This document shows, one piece after another, positions 1 through 10,322 of a stretch of 64,000 nt of DNA. The DNA comes from Cyprinodon diabolis (Eukaryota > Chordata > Actinopteri > Cyprinodontiformes > Cyprinodontidae). The position numbers and the translations under genes were made by a program. The stretch lies in NCBI GenBank assembly GCA_030533445.1, contig CM060072.1, forward strand, positions 27,295,766-27,359,765, read 5' to 3'. Below the pieces are notes generated by a model, which saw nothing but the letters and a program-made list of their open reading frames with translations, did not search any database and had not been told where the DNA came from. Position 1 is the stretch's first letter, and the number at the start of each line of letters is the position of its first letter.

Positions 1-58
1 CCGCGTGAAATAGCCGGTCTATAATAGAATCAAAAATGGCCGCCCCCAAATTACGCCA

Positions 59-69
59 CAGCGCCCCCT
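59..69 (-). promoter_or_regulatory. CTCF-core-like motif (first of two per unit)
   Basis: CAGCGCCCCCT reads AGGGGGCGCTG on the minus strand, which is the most conserved part of the vertebrate CTCF motif. The upstream part of the consensus is poorly matched. Equivalent sites start at 3953, 7831, 10461, 15035, 19609 (mutated), 22386, 26146, 29912, 33056, 37745, 41508, 45335 and 47874. Binding is inferred, not shown. Confidence 0.35.
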
Positions 70-830
70 AACGTGAGTTGGGGGAAACTGTAAGTCCCAG
101 AGATCTGAATTTTGGCACACAGGTAGATCTCCTCAAATCATGAAAAAAAGTCTCTTGGAGGTATGCCCTAAAACCCACAGGAAGTCAGCCATTTTGGGTC
201 AAAGTGCGATTTTTGGCCATTTTTCATTTTCGCTCATGTCGAACTTTAACGAACTCCTCCTAGGGATTATGAGCTATCGGCTTCAAACTCGGTCATTATG
301 CAGTTAAGGCATTGGAGATTAAAAGTTATCAAAGGTTTTCGTTTTTGAGCATGTTTAAGGGGTCCCCAGGGGCCCCAAAGTTAGGCTACTTTTGAAGAAT
401 TTCAAAGTTGAATAACTTTTACAAAAAAAATTCAAATCAAACCAAGTTTGGCAGTAAGGAGCCCCTTTGGGTGCTTGACCATACTGGATGGTCAAATGAT
501 GACATCATCTAAGCCCCGCCCCCTAAGGGAAGAAAGTTACTTTTTTCACTTGGGAGGGTCCCTTTCACTCATTTTAAACACCAGCACCTTGAAACTTTGT
601 CAGATGATAGAAAACAGGTTGGTCTAACTTCGTTTAAAGCACAGAGAGTCTGAGTTAAATGGTGTTGCCGTGGCACCATGGCGAAGTGAGGCGTTTCGCC
701 ATGAAAATACGATTGGCTCTCATTTCCTCAATAATAATCAGATCTGCACCAAAATAACAAGAGATGATCCTAGTCCAACTCCCAACAGGAATCCAGAGCA
801 ATATTTTGTGGGCGGGGCTTAATTTCCCTA

Positions 831-841
831 CAGCGCCCCCT
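831..841 (-). promoter_or_regulatory. CTCF-core-like motif (second of two per unit)
   Basis: The same CAGCGCCCCCT core, here followed by AG, lies about 770 bp from the first site in both A and B units. Equivalent sites start at 4725, 8603, 11233, 15807, 20381, 23158, 26918, 30684, 33827, 38517, 42280, 46107 and 48645. All are intact and in the same orientation. Confidence 0.35.
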
Positions 842-966
842 AGAAATAACAAACTTCAAACCATCAGCCCCAAGCCGTTTTTAGTCCAGGAATATTGAAA
901 CTTTGAACACATTTGCATCTCATCAGGCCCCAACTAAAAGCCTCTTGAAGACACGGTCTAAACCCC

Positions 967-985
967 ACCGGAAGTCGGCCATTTT
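967..985 (+). promoter_or_regulatory. ETS-like plus YY1-like composite motif (A units)
   Basis: ACCGGAAGT, a canonical ETS/GABP-type core, is followed two bases later by GGCCATTTT, which reads AAAATGGCC on the other strand and resembles the YY1 core. Other places in the units have CACAGGAAGTCGGCC or CATGAAGTCGGCC instead, so the full ETS core occurs only in A units. Functional meaning is not shown. Confidence 0.25.
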
Positions 986-1829
986 GAATTACATTTTACC
1001 CTGTTGTGAAATCACAGACCTCTTTTCAAAAAATTGTATAAAATCAGCCTTTTATCCAAATGAGCTAAAACTTTCAAAATACGTTCTTTACAAAGCCTGC
1101 TATAAGCTGGTTACAATAGTAAAGCGCTTCTTTAAAGTCCGTCACTCTGATTTTTCAAAAGTTTGCGTTCTCGCCTAATAGTTGGTCAAGTGGACAGATA
1201 ATGCCAGGAAATAATTCAGCCCCTAGCCATGCTCGTTCCTAGGATAATAAAACTGGGCACACATCTGTATGAGCTCTCCACCTACAAAAAGTTTCATTGG
1301 AGCCATGGTCTAAACCTCTCATGAAGTCGGCCATTTTTAATCAAACGGCACCCTTATGAAAATAGAATCACTATGTTAAAATATTTCTAAAAAATCAGTC
1401 GTTTTCCTAAAAGAGCTAGGACTTTTGGAATATATTCCTCTAATCGCTACTGGTTTGATGGTAAACACAGCATAGCTCTTCTTAAAAGTCCGTCACTCTG
1501 ATTTTTCACAATTTTTTGTTAACAGGAAATTGTTGTATCTCAAAAAGTTTTATAGCAATCGTAGCCAAATTTGGTACAGTTATTTATCCTTTGATTATAG
1601 AAAAGACTGCCAAGTTTGGCGTGAATCTATGCATGTTTGAGCATCTTATGGGGTTTTCAACTGCCGCAGTATATGGCATTCAAGTTTAAAGATTTTTCTT
1701 TCTTTAAATTATTTAATAAATCATCTAAAAAAAATCTAGGATATGCATGATGTGTTCCTTGACATTTGTGATTTTTTTCGGGATTTTATTGCAAACTATG
1801 GATTTTTAATGATTTTTTTTGTTTTGAGT

Positions 1830-3353
1830 AGAGTCGGCCATTTTGAATTACATTTTACCCTGTTGTGAAATCACGGACCTCTTTTCAAAAAATTGTATAA
1901 AATCAGCCTTTTATCCAAATGAGCTAATACTTTCAAAATACGTTCTTTACAAAGCCTGCTGTAAGCTGGTTACAATAGCAAAGCGCTTCTTTAAAGTCTG
2001 TCACTCTGATTTTTCACAAGTTTGTGTTAACAGGAAATTGTTGTATCGCAAAAAGTTTTATAGCAATCCTAGCCAAATTTGGAACAGTTATTTATCCTTT
2101 GATTATAGAAAAGACTGCCAAGTTTGGCGTAAATCTATGCATGTTTGAGCATCTTATGAGGTTTTCAACTGCCGCAGTATAAGGCATTCACGTTTAAAGA
2201 TTTTTCTTTCTTTAAATTATTTAATAAATCATCTAAAAAAAATCTAGGACATGCAAGATGTGTTCCTTGACATTTGCGATTTTTTTCGGGATTTTATTGC
2301 AAACTATGGATTTTTAATGATTTCTGTTGTTTTGAGTAGAGTCGGCCATTTTGAATTACATTTCACCCTGTTGTGAAATCACTGACCTCTTTTCCAAAAT
2401 TTTTATAAAATCAGCCTTTTATCCAAATGAGCTAATACTTTCAAAATACGTTCTTTACAAAGCCTGCTGTAAGCTGGTTACAATAGCAAAGCGCTTCTTT
2501 AAAGTCTGTCACTCTGATTTTTCAAAAGTTTGTGTTAACAGGAAATTGTTGTATCGCTAAATTTTTTATAGCAATCCTAGCCAAATTTGGAACATTTATT
2601 TATCCTTTGATTATAGAAAAGACTGCCAAGTGTGGCCTAAATCTATGCATGTTTGAGCATCTTATGAGGTTTTCAACTGCCGCAGTATAAGGCATTCACG
2701 TTTAAAGATTTTTCTTTCTTTAAATTATTGAATAAATCATCTAAAAAAAATCTAGGACATGCGAGATGTGTTCCTTGACATTTGCGATTTTTTTCGGGAT
2801 TTTATTGCAAACTATGGATTTTTAATGATTTTTTTTGTTTTGAGTAGAGTCGGCCATTTTGAATTACATTTCACCCTGTTGTGAAATCACTGACCTCTTT
2901 TCAAAAAATTTTATAAAATCAGCCTTTTATCCAAATGAGCTAATACTTTCAAAATACGTTCTTTACAAAGCCTGCTGTAAGCTGGTTACAATAGCAAAGC
3001 GCTTCTTTAAAGTCTGTCACTCTGATTTTTCAAAAGTTTGTGTTAACAGGAAATTGTTGTATCGCAAAAAGTTTTATAGCAATCCTAGCCAAATTTGGAA
3101 CAGTTATTTATCCTTTGATTATAGAAAAGACTGCCAAGTTTGGCGTAAATCTATGCATGTTTGAGCATCTTATGAGGTTTTCAACTGCCGCAGTATAAGG
3201 CATTCACGTTTAAAGATTTTTCTTTCTTTAAATTATTTAATAAATCATCTAAAAAAAATCTAGGACATGCGAGATGTGTTCCTTGACATTTGCGATTTTT
3301 TTCGGGATTTTATTGCAAACTATGGATTTTTAATGATTTTTTTTGTTTTGAGT
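1830..3353 (+). repeat. Nested 508-bp tandem modules (three copies)
   Basis: Each module runs from AGAGTCGGCCATTTTGAATT to TTTTGTTTTGAGTAG, and successive copies are offset by exactly 508 bp. Equivalent blocks lie at about 5724-7247, 12535-14566 (four), 17109-19140 (four), 24157-25680, 27917-29440, 31683-32560 (one plus a truncated one), 35129-37160 (four), 39516-41039, 43279-44802 and 49947-52858 (five plus one truncated). Each module keeps a 101-codon open frame from a TTG, but one A-class module breaks it and no ATG leads it, so I read it as non-coding. Confidence 0.93.
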
Positions 3354-3671
3354 AGGGTGTATTACCGCTAACCGTGGATTTTGGCGGTGGTGTTTCTCCA
3401 TCTTTTGAACATATACTTTTGACCCACCACCTGAGATGGCCGCAGCATCTATCTCACAGATGAGATTCATCCCAGATATTATATTTTATCCCTAGTTTAA
3501 CCCTTCCTGACCAAAGCTGTGGTTGTCTCAGCAGGCCCAGAGGTAAAGCGTGGAACCCATTTTGCTGGGTCGGGAGGAGCAAGAAGGAGGCGGTCGCTTG
3601 GTTCCCGCGGTCGCAGCATACCAGGCGGTGCGAGCTGCGAGGGCCGCCCAATGCCACTTGTGGCTTTAATT

Positions 3672-3815
3672 ATTAGGCCCGAGCAGCAAAGCGCTGCGAA
3701 GGCCTATTGTATTTCGAAAGTTTCTTATTATTATTATTATTATTAGGCCCGAGCAGCAAAGTGCTGCGAAGGCCTATTGTATTTCGAAAGTTTCTTATTA
3801 TTATTATTATTACGA
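3672..3815 (+). repeat. (ATT)n tract with two hairpin cassettes
   Basis: Two copies of a ~55-bp cassette begin at 3675 and 3745. Each starts AGGCCCGAGCAGCAAAG, continues GCTGCGAAGGCCT and ends TTTCGAAAGTTTCTTATT. AGGCC pairs with GGCCT and CAGC with GCTG, giving a short hairpin. The first copy has the core AAAGCGCTG and the second AAAGTGCTG. The cassettes are embedded in ATT repeats at the unit junction. Confidence 0.85.
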
Positions 3816-6800
3816 TTCTTGTAGCACTTTGAACGCATTTTACGGGGACTTCGCATATTCAAAAACTCAGGAAAACGTGGCAGTAAATTGTCCCCCGCGT
3901 GAAATAGCCGGTCTATAATAGAATCAAAAATGGCCGCCCCCAAATTACGCCACAGCGCCCCCTAACGTGAGTTGGGGGAAACTGTAAGTCCCAGAGATCT
4001 GAATTTTGGCACACAGGTAGATCTCCTCAAATCATGAAAAAAAGTCTCTTGGAGGTATGCCCTAAAACCCACAGGAAGTCAGCCATTTTGGGTCAAAGTG
4101 CGATTTTTGGCCATTTTTCATTTTCGCTCATGTCGAACTTTAACGAACTCCTCCTAGGGATTATGAGCTATCGGCTTCAAACTCGGTCATTATGCAGTTA
4201 AGGCATTGGAGATTAAAAGTTATCAAAGGTTTTCGTTTTTGAGCATGTTTAAGGGGTCCCCAGGGGCCCCAAAGTTAGGCTACTTTTGAAGAATTTCAAA
4301 GTTGAATAACTTTTACAAAAAAAATTCAAATCAAACCAAGTTTGGCAGTAAGGAGCCCCTTTGGGTGCTTGACCATACTGGATGGTCAAATGATGACATC
4401 ATCTAAGCCCCGCCCCCTAAGGGAAGAAAGTTACTTTTTTCACTTGGGAGGGTCCCTTTCACTCATTTTAAACACCAGCACCTTGAAACTTTGTCAGATG
4501 ATAGAAAACAGGTTGGTCTAACTTCGTTTAAAGCACAGAGAGTCTGAGTTAAATGGTGTTGCCGTGGCACCATGGCGAAGTGAGGCGTTTCGCCATGAAA
4601 ATACGATTGTCTCTCATTTCCTCAATAATAATCAGATCTGCACCAAAATAACAAGAGATGATCCTAGTCCAACTCCCAACAGGAATCCAGAGCAATATTT
4701 TGTGGGCGGGGCTTAATTTCCCTACAGCGCCCCCTAGAAATAACAAACTTCAAACCATCAGCCCCAAGCCGTTTTTAGTCCAGGAATATTGAAACTTTGA
4801 ACACATTTGCATCTCATCAGGCCCCAACTAAAAGCCTCTTGAAGACACGGTCTAAACCCCACCGGAAGTCGGCCATTTTGAATTACATTTTACCCTGTTG
4901 TGAAATCACAGACCTCTTTTCAAAAAATTGTATAAAATCAGCCTTTTATCCAAATGAGCTAAAACTTTCAAAATACGTTCTTTACAAAGCCTGCTATAAG
5001 CTGGTTACAATAGTAAAGCGCTTCTTTAAAGTCCGTCACTCTGATTTTTCAAAAGTTTGCGTTCTCGCCTAATAGTTGGTCAAGTGGACAGATAATGCCA
5101 GGAAATAATTCAGCCCCTAGCCATGCTCGTTCCTAGGATAATAAAACTGGGCACACATCTGTATGAGCTCTCCACCTACAAAAAGTTTCATTGGAGCCAT
5201 GGTCTAAACCTCTCATGAAGTCGGCCATTTTTAATCAAACGGCACCCTTATGAAAATAGAATCACTATGTTAAAATATTTCTAAAAAATCAGTCGTTTTC
5301 CTAAAAGAGCTAGGACTTTTGGAATATATTCCTCTAATCGCTACTGGTTTGATGGTAAACACAGCATAGCTCTTCTTAAAAGTCCGTCACTCTGATTTTT
5401 CACAATTTTTTGTTAACAGGAAATTGTTGTATCTCAAAAAGTTTTATAGCAATCGTAGCCAAATTTGGTACAGTTATTTATCCTTTGATTATAGAAAAGA
5501 CTGCCAAGTTTGGCGTGAATCTATGCATGTTTGAGCATCTTATGGGGTTTTCAACTGCCGCAGTATATGGCATTCAAGTTTAAAGATTTTTCTTTCTTTA
5601 AATTATTTAATAAATCATCTAAAAAAAATCTAGGATATGCATGATGTGTTCCTTGACATTTGTGATTTTTTTCGGGATTTTATTGCAAACTATGGATTTT
5701 TAATGATTTTTTTTGTTTTGAGTAGAGTCGGCCATTTTGAATTACATTTTACCCTGTTGTGAAATCACGGACCTCTTTTCAAAAAATTGTATAAAATCAG
5801 CCTTTTATCCAAATGAGCTAATACTTTCAAAATACGTTCTTTACAAAGCCTGCTGTAAGCTGGTTACAATAGCAAAGCGCTTCTTTAAAGTCTGTCACTC
5901 TGATTTTTCACAAGTTTGTGTTAACAGGAAATTGTTGTATCGCAAAAAGTTTTATAGCAATCCTAGCCAAATTTGGAACAGTTATTTATCCTTTGATTAT
6001 AGAAAAGACTGCCAAGTTTGGCGTAAATCTATGCATGTTTGAGCATCTTATGAGGTTTTCAACTGCCGCAGTATAAGGCATTCACGTTTAAAGATTTTTC
6101 TTTCTTTAAATTATTTAATAAATCATCTAAAAAAAATCTAGGACATGCGAGATGTGTTCCTTGACATTTGCGATTTTTTTCGGGATTTTATTGCAAACTA
6201 TGGATTTTTAATGATTTCTGTTGTTTTGAGTAGAGTCGGCCATTTTGAATTACATTTCACCCTGTTGTGAAATCACTGACCTCTTTTCCAAAATTTTTAT
6301 AAAATCAGCCTTTTATCCAAATGAGCTAATACTTTCAAAATACGTTCTTTACAAAGCCTGCTGTAAGCTGGTTACAATAGCAAAGCGCTTCTTTAAAGTC
6401 TGTCACTCTGATTTTTCAAAAGTTTGTGTTAACAGGAAATTGTTGTATCGCTAAATTTTTTATAGCAATCCTAGCCAAATTTGGAACATTTATTTATCCT
6501 TTGATTATAGAAAAGACTGCCAAGTGTGGCCTAAATCTATGCATGTTTGAGCATCTTATGAGGTTTTCAACTGCCGCAGTATAAGGCATTCACGTTTAAA
6601 GATTTTTCTTTCTTTAAATTATTGAATAAATCATCTAAAAAAAATCTAGGACATGCGAGATGTGTTCCTTGACATTTGCGATTTTTTTCGGGATTTTATT
6701 GCAAACTATGGATTTTTAATGATTTTTTTTGTTTTGAGTAGAGTCGGCCATTTTGAATTACATTTCACCCTGTTGTGAAATCACTGACCTCTTTTCAAAA

Positions 6801-7565
6801 AATTTTATAAAATCAGCCTTTTATCCAAATGAGCTAATACTTTCAAAATACGTTCTTTACAAAGCCTGCTGTAAGCTGGTTACAATAGCAAAGCGCTTCT
6901 TTAAAGTCTGTCACTCTGATTTTTCAAAAGTTTGTGTTAACAGGAAATTGTTGTATCGCAAAAAGTTTTATAGCAATCCTAGCCAAATTTGGAACAGTTA
7001 TTTATCCTTTGATTATAGAAAAGACTGCCAAGTTTGGCGTAAATCTATGCATGTTTGAGCATCTTATGAGGTTTTCAACTGCCGCAGTATAAGGCATTCA
7101 CGTTTAAAGATTTTTCTTTCTTTAAATTATTTAATAAATCATCTAAAAAAAATCTAGGACATGCGAGATGTGTTCCTTGACATTTGCGATTTTTTTCGGG
7201 ATTTTATTGCAAACTATGGATTTTTAATGATTTTTTTTGTTTTGAGTAGGGTGTATTACCGCTAACCGTGGATTTTGGCGGTGGTGTTTCTCCATCTTTT
7301 GAACATATACTTTTGACCCACCACCTGAGATGGCCGCAGCATCTATCTCACAGATGAGATTCATCCCAGATATTATATTTTATCCCTAGTTTAACCCTTC
7401 CTGACCAAAGCTGTGGTTGTCTCAGCAGGCCCAGAGGTAAAGCGTGGAACCCATTTTGCTGGGTCGGGAGGAGCAAGAAGGAGGCGGTCGCTTGGTTCCC
7501 GCGGTCGCAGCATACCAGGCGGTGCGAGCTGCGAGGGCCGCCCAATGCCACTTGTGGCTTTAATT
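3672..7565 (+). repeat. Array unit 2, class A
   Basis: The unit opens with (ATT)n and two hairpin cassettes at 3675 and 3745, followed by the A-type head ACGATTCTTGTAGCAC. The body is nearly identical to unit 1. It has three 508-bp modules at about 5724-7247. The middle module carries a frame-breaking change (GCTAAATTTTTTATAGC) shared with units 1, 8, 9, 11 and 12, which argues against selection for a protein. Confidence 0.92.
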
Positions 7566-7639
7566 ATTATTATTATTATTATTATTATTAGGCCCGAGCA
7601 GCAAAGCGCTGCGAAGGCCTATTGTATTTCGAAAGTTTC

Positions 7640-7690
<51 letters not shown>
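7566..7690 (+). repeat. (ATT)n tract with one hairpin cassette
   Basis: ATT repeats flank a single cassette (7590-7645) at the unit 2/3 junction. The right-hand ATT run is long and leads into the B-type head TTTCTTTTCTCAC. Confidence 0.85.
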
Positions 7691-7692
<2 letters not shown>

Positions 7693-10222
7693 TTTCTTTT
7701 CTCACTTCAAACGCATTTTACGGGGACTTCGCATATTCAAAAACTCAGGAAAACGTGGCAGTAAATTGTCCCCCGCGTGAAATAGCCGGTCTATAATGGA
7801 ATCCAAAATGGCCGCCCCCAAATTACGCCACAGCGCCCCCTAACGTGAGTTGGGGGAAACTGTAAGTCCCAGAGATTTGAACTTTGGCACACAGGTAGAT
7901 CACCTCAAATCATGAAAAAAAGTCTCTTGGAGGTATGCCCTAAAACCCACAGGAAGTCAGCCATTTTGGGTCAAAGTGCGATTTTTGGCCATTTTTCATT
8001 TTCGCTCATGTCGAACTTTAACGAACTCCTCCTAGGGATAATGAGCTATCGGCTTCAAACTCGGTCATTATGCAGTTAAGGCATTGGAGATTAAAAGTTA
8101 TCAAAGGTTTTCGTTTTTGAGCATGTTTAAGGGGTCCCCAGGGGCCCCAAAGTTAGGGCACTTTTGAAGAATTTCAAAGTGGAATAACTTTTACAAAAAA
8201 AGTTCAAATCAAACCAAGTTTGGCAGTAAGGAGCCCCTTTGGGTGCTTGACCATACTGGATGGTCAAATGATGACATCATCTAAGCCCCGCCCCCTAAGG
8301 GAAGAAAGTCACTTTTTTCACTTGGGAGGGTCCCTTTCAGTCATATTAAACACCAGCACCTTGAAACTTTGTCAGATGATAGAAAACATGTTGGTCTAAC
8401 TTCGTTTAAAGCACAAAGATTTTGAGTTAAATGGTGTTGCTATGGTGACCCGGCAAAGTCAGGTGTTTCGCCGTGATCATACTTTTGGCTCTCATCTCCT
8501 CATAGATCCTTCAATCTGCACCAAAGTCACTAGGATGGAACTTGGTCCAAGCCCACAAAAGAATCTAGGCCAATAATCGATGGGCGTGGCTTACTTTCTA
8601 TACAGCGCCCCCTAGAAAAACTAAAACGACCAGCCCCAAGCCATGCAATGACTTAGGATTATGAAAGTTGGCACACATGTTAAACACCCCAGGACCTACA
8701 AAAAAGCCTCTTGGACCCATGGTCTAAACCCCACAGGAAGTCGGCCATTTTTGATTGAAGTTCAAATTTTCACCGTAATTTTGCACTTTATAGCCTCTAT
8801 ATTTGAACGAACTCCTCCTACAGCTTTTGAGTCACAGGCTTCAAACTAACTCCAACTTGACTTGAGGCATTGGGGATCAAAAGTTATCAAAGGAATTTTT
8901 CTACATCAAAGCATGTGGGCGTGGCCAGGCGTCAAACTTGGTCATTAGGCAGGGAAACAAAGGGTAAGCCCCGTGCCATGTTATGACTGAGAGTTCTGAA
9001 ACTTGGACCACTTATGTAACCCCTCAGGACCTACAAAAAAGTCTCTTGGGGCCATGGTCCAAATCACACAGGAAGTCGGCCATTTTGAATCAAAGAAATC
9101 CCTTTGCTTTCTTACCTTTGTGACCTATTTGAGCGAACTCCTCCTAGAGCTTTTGAGTTACACACTTTATATTCACCGTATAATGACTTGAGACATTGGG
9201 GATCAAAAGTTATCAAAGGAATTTTTCTAAATCAAAGCATGTGGGCGTGGCCAAGCGCCAAACTTGGTCATTAGGCAGGGAAACAAAGGGTAAGCCCCGT
9301 GCCATGTTATGACTGAGGGTTCTGAAACGTGGACCACTTATGTAACCCCTCAGGACCTACAAAAAAGTCTCTTGGGCCCATGGTCTAAACCTCTCATGAA
9401 GTCGGCCATTTTGAATCAAACGTCACCCTTATGAAAATAGAATCACTATGTTAAAATATTTCTAAAAAATCATTCGTTTTCCCAAAAGAGCTAGGACTTT
9501 TGGAATATATTCCTCTAATAGCTACTTGTTTGACGGTAAACACAGCATAGCTCTTCTTAAAAGTCCGTCACTCTAATTTTTCAAAAGTTTGTGTTAACAG
9601 GAAATTGTTGTATTTCAAAAAGTTTTATAGCAATCGTAGCCAAATTTGGAATAGTTATTTATCCTTTGATTATAGAAAAGACTGCCAAGTTTGGCATTAA
9701 TCTATGCATGTTTGAGCATCTTATGGGGTTTTCAACTGCCGCAGTATATGGCATTCAAGTTTAAAGATTTTTCTTTCTTTAAATTATTTCATAAATCATC
9801 TAAAAAAAATCTAGGACATGCAAGATGTGTTCCTTGACATTTGCGATTTTTTTCGGGATTTTATTGCAAACTATGGATTTTTAATGATTTTTTTGGTTTT
9901 GAGTAGGGTGTAATACCGCTAACCGTGGATTTTGGCGGTGCTGTTTCTTCATCTTTTGAACATATACTTTTGACCCACCACCTGAGATGGCCGCAGCATC
10001 TATCTCACAGATGAGATTCATCCCAGATATTATATTTTATCCCTAGTTTAACCCTTCCTGACCAAAGCTGTGGTTGTCTCAGCAGGCCCAGAGGTAAAGC
10101 ATGGAACCCATTTTGCTGGGTTGGGAGGAGCAAGAAGGAGGCGGTCGCTTGGTTCCCGCGGTCGCAGCATACCAGGCGGTGCGAGCTGCGAGGGCCGCCC
10201 AATGCCACTTGTGGCTTTAATT
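7566..10222 (+). repeat. Array unit 3, class B short
   Basis: The unit begins with a long ATT tract interrupted by one hairpin cassette at 7590. The B body contains a 326-bp internal tandem duplication, seen as GCATGTGGGCGTGGCC at 8911 and again at 9237. It lacks complete 508-bp modules and has only the diverged module (about 9390-9906). The terminal segment carries the short-B signature GTGTAATACC, GGTGCTGTTTCTTC and AAAGCATGGAACC. Confidence 0.92.
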
Positions 10223-10272
10223 AGGCCCGAGCAGCAAAGCGCTGCGAAGGCCTATTGTATTTCGAAAGTTTC

Positions 10273-10322
<50 letters not shown>
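10223..10322 (+). repeat. Hairpin cassette plus (ATT)n tract
   Basis: The cassette follows the terminal AATT directly, without an ATT run on its left, and a long ATT run follows it. It marks the unit 3/4 junction. Confidence 0.85.

Larger units (their letters stand above)
1..3671 (+). repeat. Array unit 1, class A (left end outside window)
   Basis: This is the reference A unit. In order it has a head segment shared with B units (1-600), an A-specific segment (about 640-1330) that includes a partial 508-type module, a diverged module (about 1330-1829), three 508-bp modules starting near 1830, 2338 and 2846, and a GC-richer terminal segment (about 3353-3671) ending GGCTTTAATT. It matches unit 2 at a constant offset of 3894 with only a few differences, for example at 716 and about 2256. 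Confidence 0.92.

Noticed and set aside
1843..2148. Repeated 101-codon frame in every 508-bp module, possibly a protein family
   Set aside because: It starts at TTG, has no ATG leading it, one module class breaks it, it matches no known protein, and its repetition is explained by the DNA repeat itself.
3454..3746. Overlapping frames on both strands in the terminal segment
   Set aside because: They start at GTG and are open because the segment is GC-richer; the plus frame runs into the ATT microsatellite as poly-isoleucine or poly-tyrosine.
8661..8849. 62-codon ATG frame repeated in all B units
   Set aside because: It is short and made of the same repeat words (GGACCTACAAAAAAGCC, GGAAGTCGGCCATTT) found in other frames elsewhere in the unit; nothing suggests translation.
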